A DNA stretch of 64,000 bases from Rhodococcus sp. 1168 (lineage in GTDB: Bacteria > Actinomycetota > Actinomycetes > Mycobacteriales > Mycobacteriaceae): contig NZ_MKKY01000079.1 in NCBI RefSeq assembly GCF_002091955.1, positions 62,001 through 126,000 on the forward strand, given 5' to 3'. A model generated the notes under the pieces. That model saw only the letters and a list, made by a program, of their open reading frames with translations. It did no database searches and was not told the origin of the DNA. Position 1 is the first letter of the stretch. Every line of letters begins with the position of its first letter. Positions 17,209 through 24,245 of the stretch are shown one piece after another. The position numbers and the translations under genes are program-made.

Positions 17209-17866
17209 GCCGGCCTCGAGCACCGAATCCGACGAAAGGGACGCAGCGAGCCCTCCCCCTCGCCGCTACCCAACTCGTCCCGACACAACCACGAGCCGGG
17301 ACGCCATCATCGCGGCGGCCACGAAGAACTTCCAAAACCGCGGCTATCATGGCACTTCGATACGAGATATTGCCCGGGACGCGGACATGACTGCAGCGTC
17401 GATCTATCACCACTTTCCATCGAAACAGCACATCCTCCAGTACCTCATGGAGAGTGCACTGAAAACCGTTATCGCTCAGACCCAATCGGCGCTGATAAAC
17501 GCCGGGCAATCCCCGGTGGAGCAACTCGAGGCGGTGGTGCGCGCGTGGGTCCAGTTCCACGCTTGCAACACCGCTGAAGCACTGATCAGTTCGACCGAGA
17601 TCCGCAGCCTCGACGCGGTCGGCCATAGATTGGTGATATCGCTCAGAGATCAACAACAGCAGCTGTTTCGCGACATCATTCACCGCGGAGTCACCGATGG
17701 AGTCTTCACCACGGTGTATCCGGTCGAAGCCTCGCGAGCAATCATCAACATGGGCGTCGCCATCTCGTCTTGGTATCGACCGAACGGCAGTTTGACCCCC
17801 GATGACATTGCTGAGCGCTATGTCTCCATCGCGTTGGGTGCGGTCGGTGTTCGCGCAGAGGTCTAG
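17201..17866 (+). CDS. TetR family regulator of the acyl-CoA ligase/MHS locus
   Basis: The 221-aa regulator has a disordered N-terminus of about 30 residues and then the helix-turn-helix NRGYHGTSIRDIARDADMTAASIYHHFPSKQHIL (about 45-80). The C-terminal domain resembles those of FadR/KstR2-like TetR proteins that bind acyl-CoAs. It is translationally coupled to the ligase, so the ligase product is the natural inducer candidate. The two AACGAACGTTCG-type sites upstream of the ligase are likely operators. Its last four bases overlap the convergent phosphonatase gene. Confidence 0.88.
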   Translation: MPRPASSTESDERDAASPPPRRYPTRPDTTTSRDAIIAAATKNFQNRGYHGTSIRDIARDADMTAASIYHHFPSKQHILQYLMESALKTVIAQTQSALINAGQSPVEQLEAVVRAWVQFHACNTAEALISSTEIRSLDAVGHRLVISLRDQQQQLFRDIIHRGVTDGVFTTVYPVEASRAIINMGVAISSWYRPNGSLTPDDIAERYVSIALGAVGVRAEV

Positions 17867-18558
17867 AGCAGCCGACCGACGGTGGCGAGGCTCGGCAACA
17901 CGTGCGTGAGCGGCGACTTCCTGAGCACGTCCTCGCCGAACGAACCACTGAGCACGCCGACGACGATGCCGGCGCCCGCATTGTGCCCGGCGAGAACATC
18001 ATTGGGCGTGTCCCCAGCCACCAGGACGCGTCGAACATCGGTGACTCCGGTTGCCTCCATGCTGCGGAAGATCAGGTACGGCGCGGGCCGGCTCGCCGCA
18101 ACGAGGTCCGAGGTGACGAGCGCGTCGACCGTGTCGCCCTCCCCTGGCCCGACGGTCCAGCCCATTCCGGTCAGGATGGCGTCGGCGATGTCTGCGGAAT
18201 ACCCGGTCTGCAGTGCAACTTTCACGCCCTGCCCGCGCAATGCACGCAGCGCCTCCGGCACGCCTGCCACCGGTTTCGGCGGAGCCTGCCGGTAAGCGGC
18301 GATGAGGCGAACGCGAAAGTCCTCGAACACTTCGTCGACGAACTTCGGATCGGTGGACGCGCCCAGCCCGTCGAGTAGACCGGCGATCGCTTCGAGTTTG
18401 CTGGTCCCCTTCCACTTGGCCAGCAGTTCGGCCGGTAGCGGGCAGTCGGCTGCATCGGCGACGGCCCGCGAGAGCACCTCGTACACGAGGCCTCCCTCGT
18501 CCACGGTGGTACCGGCCATATCGAGGCTGGCGAGGTCGAACGAGCGAGTGGTGGTCAC
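17863..18558 (-). CDS. PhnX-like phosphonatase (HAD superfamily hydrolase)
   Basis: The 231-aa enzyme has the DxAGT variant of HAD motif I (Asp13 in DMAGTTVDEGG) that marks phosphonoacetaldehyde hydrolase. A cap-domain Lys54 (KGTSKLEAI) lies 41 residues later, the same spacing as Asp12-Lys53 in Bacillus PhnX, where the lysine forms a Schiff base. An Arg in ASRPAP replaces the usual HAD lysine, also as in PhnX. It should cleave the C-P bond of phosphonoacetaldehyde to acetaldehyde and phosphate. The GTG start, after AAGGAG, overlaps the GntR stop. It belongs to the PhnX-like subfamily; the true substrate is inferred from motifs and the phnDCE neighbours. Confidence 0.85.
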   Translation of the reverse strand: MTTTRSFDLASLDMAGTTVDEGGLVYEVLSRAVADAADCPLPAELLAKWKGTSKLEAIAGLLDGLGASTDPKFVDEVFEDFRVRLIAAYRQAPPKPVAGVPEALRALRGQGVKVALQTGYSADIADAILTGMGWTVGPGEGDTVDALVTSDLVAASRPAPYLIFRSMEATGVTDVRRVLVAGDTPNDVLAGHNAGAGIVVGVLSGSFGEDVLRKSPLTHVLPSLATVGRLL

Positions 18559-19298
18559 GAAATCTCCTTGACGATGCGCAGGTCGTGCGCGGATCGGGTG
18601 TTGTCGATGGTGAAGGCGACCCGGTCGGGTCGGTACCGGTCGTCGGCGTATTCGAGCGGTGTACCGGAAAGGTCTACTGCCCTGCGTCTTTCGCGTAGCA
18701 GGGGCGCCCCTGGGTCGATGTCGAGGTGCGCGGCGTCGACGTCGGTGGCGGCGACGGCATCGATGGTGTGCCGGCCTTCGTGCAGGTCGACGCCTTGCCT
18801 AATCAGGTATGCGTAAATGGAACCGGAGTCGGGGTCGAAGTCGAACAGGGTGCGTCCGACCGATTCGACGAAGCTGGATCGCTCGAGCATCGCGGGCATG
18901 CCGTCGAGCATCCGGAGCCTGAGCACGTCGACGACGGCGGTGCCTGCCTCCAGGCCGAGTGCTGCTGCGGCCAGCGGAGTCGCTGCGCGGCGAGCTATCT
19001 CCAGGGTGCGTTGACCCGGTTTGCGGCCGATCGCCTCCGCCCACGCGGTGAACGACATGAACGTCTCGAAGGATTGCCCGACGGCGGTGTCGCACACCAC
19101 CGGTGGACGTCCACGGCCACCGGCGATCAACCCCTCGTTACGGAGCGCGGCCAACGCGGCCCGCACCGTCCCGCGTGAGGCCTCGAATCTCGTGCACAAC
19201 GTTGCCTCCGAAGGCATGGGAGCACCGACGGGCAGGGTGCCCTCGACGATCTGTGTACGGAGAGCATCGGCGACGCGGGAATGCAGCGGAAGTGACAC
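18555..19298 (-). CDS. GntR/HutC family regulator of the phosphonate cluster
   Basis: The 247-aa protein has an N-terminal winged helix (PSEATLCTRFEASRGTVRAALAALRNEGLI) and a UTRA effector domain ending with RRRAVDLSGTPLEYADDRYRPDRV, which is typical of HutC/PhnF members. I chose the GTG at 19298 because GGAGG lies nine bases upstream and the family begins close to the helix. The open frame extends a further 150 codons upstream across the divergent gene without homology. It is coupled to the phosphonatase and probably represses both transcripts through the TTGTTCGAACAA palindrome. Confidence 0.85.
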   Translation of the reverse strand: MSLPLHSRVADALRTQIVEGTLPVGAPMPSEATLCTRFEASRGTVRAALAALRNEGLIAGGRGRPPVVCDTAVGQSFETFMSFTAWAEAIGRKPGQRTLEIARRAATPLAAAALGLEAGTAVVDVLRLRMLDGMPAMLERSSFVESVGRTLFDFDPDSGSIYAYLIRQGVDLHEGRHTIDAVAATDVDAAHLDIDPGAPLLRERRRAVDLSGTPLEYADDRYRPDRVAFTIDNTRSAHDLRIVKEIS

Positions 19299-19403
19299 TG
19301 AGGCTGGCCTCCAACATGATTGAACAACTTTGTCTATGCGCAGTCTAGCCACTCGAACCTGACAGAAACAATGCTGCACAACGGATATGAACGCGTGGTG
19401 AAC

Positions 19404-19415
19404 TTGTTCGAACAA
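19404..19415. promoter_or_regulatory. GntR operator candidate, 12-bp perfect palindrome
   Basis: TTGTTCGAACAA lies in the 170-base gap between the GntR and FAD oxidoreductase starts. A related TTGAACAACTTTGTC lies about 90 bases away near 19319-19333, nearer the GntR start. Confidence 0.5.
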
Positions 19416-19468
19416 CTCGCACTGAACCGTTGACGGCCACTCTTCGAGCGGGAACTGTTGCCCAGGTG

Positions 19469-20566
19469 ATGATCGACCGAACCCCCCACCACCGATACGA
19501 CCTCGTCGTCGTCGGCGCCGGCATCGTCGGCCTGGCCCATGCCGTCGAGGCAGTCCTGCGCGGTATGTCCGTAGCTGTCGCCGAACGAGACGACCACGCC
19601 GTCGGCGCTTCCCTCCGAAACTTCGGACACATCTGCGCCACAGCACAATCCGGGCACGCCCTGACACTCGCGCTGTCCGCACGCGAACGTTGGCTGATGC
19701 TCGGACGCAAAGCCGGCTTCGAGGTACGTGAATGCGGCACCCTCGTTCTCGCCCGTGCACCGGACGAGCTGGCAGTACTCGAAGAGTTCGCCGCCGAACG
19801 CGGTTCCGAACAGGTGACGCTCGGCGTCCCTACCGGCCCCTTCAGCGGCATCGGCGCCGCGCACCTGCCCCTCGACCTCCGCGTCGATCCTCGCGAGGCA
19901 GTGCCGGCGATCGCAGCGTGGCTCGCCGCAGAAGGCGTCGAATTCTTCTGGAACACATACGTAACCGGCGTCGACGCGAACGCGGTCCACACCTCGCGCG
20001 GTGAGATCCACGGGCAGAACATCGTGCACGCCGTCGGTCACGACGTCGACCGACTCTTCCCTGACATCGCGGCCGAATGGAACGTCGAACGCTGCCGCCT
20101 CCAGATGCTCGAAGTCGCTCCACCCGGCAACGTCGTCATCGACGCGGCCGTACTCACCGGACTGTCGATGCTCCGCTACGACGGGCTTGCGGCCATGCCT
20201 TCCGCCGCGGCGGTACGCGCACGAGTGAAGGAAGATTCACCCGAATTGCTCGACACCGTCATGAATCTCATGCTCACTCAGCGTCCCGACGGTGCCATCG
20301 TCCTCGGTGACACCCACCATTACGCACGCACCCACACCCCGTTCGACGACGAACGCAACGCCGAGCTACTTCTACGCGAGGGCGCATCACTGTTCGGGGC
20401 GCCGCTGACCGTCCTGCGCCGGTGGCGTGGGGTCTACGCCTCCAGTGACCGCACCGACTTCCTCACCGCATCCCCCTCCTCGAACGTCCGGGTGGTGTCG
20501 GTGACCTCCGGAATCGGTATGACCACCGCACTCGGACTCGCTCCCACCGTCCTCGACTCGTTCTGA
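19469..20566 (+). CDS. FAD-dependent amine oxidoreductase of phosphonate catabolism (TIGR03364-like)
   Basis: The 365-aa protein has a DAO-type FAD fold: VVVGAGIVGLAHA near residue 12, the ASLRNFGHIC flavin-contact segment near residue 48, and a C-terminal TSGIGMTTALGL. Relatives occur beside phnX or phnX-like genes; published work on such enzymes reports oxidation of N-methyl-2-aminoethylphosphonate, and in some cases 2-aminoethylphosphonate itself, to phosphonoacetaldehyde. No PhnW transaminase gene is present, which fits that role. I chose the ATG at 19469 since the fold starts there; an in-frame TTG 13 codons upstream is less likely. It begins the phnDCE operon. Confidence 0.82.
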   Translation: MIDRTPHHRYDLVVVGAGIVGLAHAVEAVLRGMSVAVAERDDHAVGASLRNFGHICATAQSGHALTLALSARERWLMLGRKAGFEVRECGTLVLARAPDELAVLEEFAAERGSEQVTLGVPTGPFSGIGAAHLPLDLRVDPREAVPAIAAWLAAEGVEFFWNTYVTGVDANAVHTSRGEIHGQNIVHAVGHDVDRLFPDIAAEWNVERCRLQMLEVAPPGNVVIDAAVLTGLSMLRYDGLAAMPSAAAVRARVKEDSPELLDTVMNLMLTQRPDGAIVLGDTHHYARTHTPFDDERNAELLLREGASLFGAPLTVLRRWRGVYASSDRTDFLTASPSSNVRVVSVTSGIGMTTALGLAPTVLDSF

Positions 20567-20588
20567 CCTTCACCCTCCAGGAGAACCC

Positions 20589-21497
20589 ATGTTCAAGCCC
20601 CGCCACGCCGCCCTCGTGATCGCCGCACTCACACTTACCCTCACCGCCTGTGGCGAAAGCTCCGACTCCGCCGCAAGCACTCCCACCTGCCCAAACGGGA
20701 AGATCCGCTTCGGTGTGGAGCCTTTCGAGGATCCCGCAAAACTGACCCCAGCGTTCCAGGTCGTCGGCGAAGCTCTTTCGGAGAAGCTGAACTGCCCGGT
20801 CGAGGTGACCGTGGTGGACAGCTACTCCGCCGAGGTCCTCGCCATGCGCAACGGGCAACTCGAGCTCGGTGTCTTCGGCCCGCTCGGTTACGTATTCGCG
20901 AGCCAGGAGGCCGACGCCCGCGCACTCGCCTCCTTCGGCACGGCCGACGGTCAGCTCTCCACCTACACGGCCGGGATCTGGGTGCCCAAGGACTCCGACA
21001 TCAGCTCGATCGATGACCTTCGCGGACGCACTCTTGCCCTCTCCGAGCCCGGATCGACCTCGGGTGATGCACTGCCCCGGATGGCATTGCGCAAGAGCGG
21101 AATGCAGGACAACGACGTCAAGATCACCTATGCGGGCGGGCACCCCGAGGCACTGCTGGCATTGGCCAACGGCAAGGTCGACGCCGCCGAAATCAACTCC
21201 CAGCAGCTGGCGACCTCCACCGGGGAAGGCCAGTTCGACACTTCGAAGTTCCGGCAGGTGTGGACCTCGGACCCGATCCCCAACGACCCCATCACCGTCG
21301 CAGGCGGAACCAGTCCGGAATTCCAGAAAGCCGTCGCCGACACCCTGGTGGACCTGCCGCCCGACGTCGTCGCCGAGGCTGGAGCTCTGCTCGACGTCGA
21401 CCCGGCCGGACAGCTCCTTCCCGTGGACAAGAGCACGTACCAGCCACTGTTCGACCTCGCCGAAGCCCTAGGCCTCACCTCCAAGGACGCGGAATGA
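20589..21497 (+). CDS. phnD: Phosphonate ABC transporter substrate-binding lipoprotein
   Basis: The 302-aa protein starts with a lipoprotein signal ending in LTLTACGES (Cys21), so it is anchored to the outer face of the membrane. The mature part has the PhnD/phosphite-binding fold, with IRFGVEPFEDPAKL at its start, VVDSYSAEVLAMRNGQLELGVFGPLGY and LSEPGSTSGDALPRMAL, the last being the phosphonate-coordinating loop. CAGGAGAA precedes the ATG. Its stop overlaps the phnC start (ATGA). In this operon it delivers a C2 aminophosphonate to PhnE and PhnC. Confidence 0.92.
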   Translation: MFKPRHAALVIAALTLTLTACGESSDSAASTPTCPNGKIRFGVEPFEDPAKLTPAFQVVGEALSEKLNCPVEVTVVDSYSAEVLAMRNGQLELGVFGPLGYVFASQEADARALASFGTADGQLSTYTAGIWVPKDSDISSIDDLRGRTLALSEPGSTSGDALPRMALRKSGMQDNDVKITYAGGHPEALLALANGKVDAAEINSQQLATSTGEGQFDTSKFRQVWTSDPIPNDPITVAGGTSPEFQKAVADTLVDLPPDVVAEAGALLDVDPAGQLLPVDKSTYQPLFDLAEALGLTSKDAE

Positions 21498-22288
21498 CCG
21501 CCGACGTGTTGTCCAAAACAACAAGGGGCGCAGTTGCTCTCGAGCGCGACGCCCCCGCGTTGTCGATCCGCGCGCTGCGAACTTCCTTCGGTGACCGTAC
21601 CGTCCTGCACGGCGTCGACCTCGACGTTCACGCCGGGGAATTGGTGGGCATCCTCGGCGCCAACGGATCCGGCAAGTCGACGATGCTGCGATGCGTCGTA
21701 GGCCTGACGTCGGTGGACGGCGGCAGCATCGAGATCGGCGGCGAACCCGCACTGACTCATGGCCGTGCCCGCAAGGCGGCCATGGTGTTTCAGCAGATTC
21801 ATCTCGTCGGGCGAAGGTCGGTCCTCGACAACGTCTGCGCGGGCGCGCTGGGGCGATTGTCGCTCCGCCGATCGTGGTCCACCCTCGCATTCCCGCGTGC
21901 CCTGCGGGAGGAGGCGATGGGATGCCTCGACCGCGTCGGGCTCGCCGACCGAGCACACGACCGCGCCGACCGACTCTCCGGCGGCCAACAACAACGCGTC
22001 GCCATTGCCCGCGCACTCTGCCAACGAGCACCCGTCCTCCTCGCCGACGAGCCCGTCTCGGCCCTCGACCCTGCCTCGGCCGAACAGGTCATGACGTTGC
22101 TGCAGTCCTTGGCCTCCGACTGCATCGCCGTCGCCGCGGTACTGCATCAACCAGATCTTGCGCGACGGCACTGCCATCGCATCGTCGGGCTCGATCAGGG
22201 CCGAATCTCCTTCTCCTGCACGGCCTACGACCTGGACGACGACACCGTCGCCGCGCTCTACAGCCCATCCGAGAGAGCCGACCGATGA
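21494..22288 (+). CDS. phnC: Phosphonate ABC transporter ATP-binding protein
   Basis: The 264-aa ATPase has Walker A GANGSGKSTM, the Q-loop in AAMVFQQIHLVGRRSVLDNV, signature RLSGGQQQRVAIARAL, Walker B VLLADEPVSALD and an H-loop His in AVLHQPDLA. The Q-loop sequence is characteristic of PhnC. Both ends overlap neighbouring genes by four bases (ATGA), giving coupled translation in the order D-C-E. The first 23 residues are a non-conserved extension. Confidence 0.9.
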   Translation: MTADVLSKTTRGAVALERDAPALSIRALRTSFGDRTVLHGVDLDVHAGELVGILGANGSGKSTMLRCVVGLTSVDGGSIEIGGEPALTHGRARKAAMVFQQIHLVGRRSVLDNVCAGALGRLSLRRSWSTLAFPRALREEAMGCLDRVGLADRAHDRADRLSGGQQQRVAIARALCQRAPVLLADEPVSALDPASAEQVMTLLQSLASDCIAVAAVLHQPDLARRHCHRIVGLDQGRISFSCTAYDLDDDTVAALYSPSERADR

Positions 22289-23106
22289 CCACTCTCGAAG
22301 TCCGACGCCTCGAGGTCCCCCCTCACCCGCGTCGCCGAATGGGCCTGATCGGGGGCGCAGCCCTCGTCCTCGGCTTGATCGCCGTACACATCTGGGCGGT
22401 GGAGGAAACCGATGTGTCCGCCACCGCCCTCATCAGCGGGTGGCAGGGCATCGCCTCGTTCCTCGGCTCTGCTTTCCCACCGGACTTTTCGTGGACGACC
22501 GTGGTGCAACCTGGTATCGAGGCATGCCTGGTCACGCTGGCGATCGGACTCGTCGGCACGACGTTCTCCATCCCGTTCTCGGTCCTGTTCGCTGTCCTCG
22601 GATCACGGTCGACGAACCGGAACCCCTTCGTATATCAGGCCGCTCGCGCCGTCATGTCGTTCCTGCGCGCGGTTCCCGACATCGTGTTCGCGCTCATCTT
22701 CGTCACCGCCGTCGGGCTCGGACCGTTCGCTGGTGTACTGGCGATCATCCTGCACAACACCGGAGTGATGGCCAAGCTGTGGTCCGAAGCGATGGAAGAG
22801 ATCGACCAGGGACCCATCGACGCACTACGCGTCGCCGGAGCGTCGAGCACGCAGGTAGCGGCACATGTAGTCCTACCGACGGTCGTTCCGCAGTTCGTCG
22901 GGCTGTTGCTCTACCGGCTCGACGTCAACGTCCGGTCCTCGCTCGTTCTCGGACTGGTCGGCGCAGGCGGTATCGGATTCCTCATCAACCAGTCGATCTC
23001 ACTGTTCCGCTTCGACGAAATGATGACCTACATCCTGATGGTTCTGGTACTCGTCGTCGCCGTCGACCTGCTCAGCGGTGCAGTGCGCAAGCGCCTCGGG
23101 GCATGA
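22285..23106 (+). CDS. phnE: Phosphonate ABC transporter permease
   Basis: The 273-aa inner-membrane protein has about six hydrophobic segments. It carries the permease signature region EAMEEIDQGPIDALRVAGASSTQVAAHVVLPTVVPQFVG, which contacts the ATPase and matches PhnE, along with VRSSLVLGLVGAGGIGFLI. A single permease is present, so the transporter should be a homodimer. The start overlaps the phnC stop and the end overlaps the alcohol dehydrogenase start. Confidence 0.9.
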   Translation: MTTLEVRRLEVPPHPRRRMGLIGGAALVLGLIAVHIWAVEETDVSATALISGWQGIASFLGSAFPPDFSWTTVVQPGIEACLVTLAIGLVGTTFSIPFSVLFAVLGSRSTNRNPFVYQAARAVMSFLRAVPDIVFALIFVTAVGLGPFAGVLAIILHNTGVMAKLWSEAMEEIDQGPIDALRVAGASSTQVAAHVVLPTVVPQFVGLLLYRLDVNVRSSLVLGLVGAGGIGFLINQSISLFRFDEMMTYILMVLVLVVAVDLLSGAVRKRLGA

Positions 23107-24119
23107 CCGCCCTCGCGGCCGTGTGGTCGGGGACCTCGTTCTCCCTACAACAGGTGCCGTTCCCGGACTTGGCCGATGGTGAAGTCCTCGTCGAGATCGA
23201 ACTGTCCACGGTGTGCGGAAGCGACCTGCACACCGTCGCCGGGCATCGGAGCACACCGGTCCCCACCGTCCTCGGGCACGAAAGCGTCGGGCGCGTGGTC
23301 AGCATCGGCGCGGACGCGACCGTCGCCGTCGGAGATCGAGTGGTGTGGACTGTCGGTACAGCCTGCGACACCTGCAGGAGATGCGTGCGCGGGGTACCGC
23401 AGAAATGCGTCGACCTCCGCAAGTACGGACACACCGCGATCAGCGACCGGTGGACTCTCAACGGCGGCTTCGCAACTCACATACACCTCCTGGCCGGGAC
23501 GCGCGCCGTCGTCGTACCGGAAGATCTGCCCGCGACGCTCCTCGCCCCCGCGGGGTGCGCCACCGCCACCGTCGTCTGCGCGGCGCGTCGAATCGGCCTC
23601 TCCCCGGGTGACGCCGTGGCGGTCCTCGGCTGCGGCATGCTCGGGCTCACAGCAGTGGCCTACGCCCTCGACCGCGGGGCCGCATCGGTGGTGGCCTGCG
23701 ATCCGGACCCGGCCCGTCGAGCAGCGGCCTCGGACATCGGGGCGAGCGCGGTGTGCGCGCCGGAGGAGCTGGCCGAGGTAGCCCGCGGAGCCGATGCGAT
23801 CTTCGAACTGTCCGGGAGCTCGTCTTCCGTCGCCGCAGCACTCGACGTGGTGGACCTGGGTGGCCGGATCGCGTTGGTGGGATCGGTGTTCCCCAGTTCA
23901 GCGGTCGAATTCGATCCTGAACGTCTTGTGCGGAACCTCGTCACCATCGTTGGAAGCCACAACTACGCACCGGCCGACCTCGTCGAGGCGGTGAAGTTCT
24001 TGCAGCGCACACCGGCGGCGCAACTACTGGCTACGGCCGTCGGAATGCCTCATCCGCTCGAAGAGATCGACGCTGCCTTCGTCTCCGGACGGTCCGCTGT
24101 GCGGGGTGCCGTAGGCTAG
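23103..24119 (+). CDS. Zinc-dependent alcohol dehydrogenase of phosphonate clusters (HpnZ/TIGR03366-like)
   Basis: The 338-aa enzyme has catalytic-zinc ligands in STVCGSDLHTVAGH and LGHESVGRV, a structural-zinc lobe with four cysteines (C-x2-C-x2-C-x7-C in CDTCRRCVRGVPQKC) and a Rossmann loop GCGMLGLTAV. Alcohol dehydrogenases of this kind are recurrent partners of phosphonate catabolism genes. Here it could act on the acetaldehyde released by the phosphonatase or on a hydroxyalkylphosphonate entering the pathway; the sequence does not decide. It ends the operon by a four-base overlap with phnE. Confidence 0.85.
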   Translation: MTALAAVWSGTSFSLQQVPFPDLADGEVLVEIELSTVCGSDLHTVAGHRSTPVPTVLGHESVGRVVSIGADATVAVGDRVVWTVGTACDTCRRCVRGVPQKCVDLRKYGHTAISDRWTLNGGFATHIHLLAGTRAVVVPEDLPATLLAPAGCATATVVCAARRIGLSPGDAVAVLGCGMLGLTAVAYALDRGAASVVACDPDPARRAAASDIGASAVCAPEELAEVARGADAIFELSGSSSSVAAALDVVDLGGRIALVGSVFPSSAVEFDPERLVRNLVTIVGSHNYAPADLVEAVKFLQRTPAAQLLATAVGMPHPLEEIDAAFVSGRSAVRGAVG

Positions 24120-24131
24120 CTCACAGACGGG

Positions 24132-24168
24132 GTACCCCCGGGGGTACTTGCATACCCCCCTCGGTATG
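24132..24168. promoter_or_regulatory. Two CsoR-family operator-like boxes before the MMPL operon
   Basis: GTACCCCCGGGGGTAC (24132-24147) is a perfect 16-bp palindrome, and CATACCCCCCTCGGTATG (24151-24168) is a near-palindrome of the same type. TA-rich ends around C/G runs are the known look of CsoR-family sites. Confidence 0.7.
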
Positions 24169-24218
24169 TGCGACAGTGGAGCAACAGAGCCACCGCTGAC
24201 CTGACCACTGCTGGTCGC

Positions 24219-24234
24219 ATACCCCCACCCGTAT
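24219..24234. promoter_or_regulatory. Third CsoR-family operator-like box, at the MMPL ribosome site
   Basis: ATACCCCCACCCGTAT resembles the two upstream boxes and lies directly before the AGGAG of the MMPL gene, probably near or past the transcription start. Confidence 0.6.
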
Positions 24235-24245
24235 AGGAGTAGCTG

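Noticed and set aside
18555-19760. Longer version of the GntR regulator starting near 19760
   Set aside because: The extra part overlaps the divergent FAD oxidoreductase gene on the other strand and is Arg-rich; GTG 19298 has a good ribosome site.
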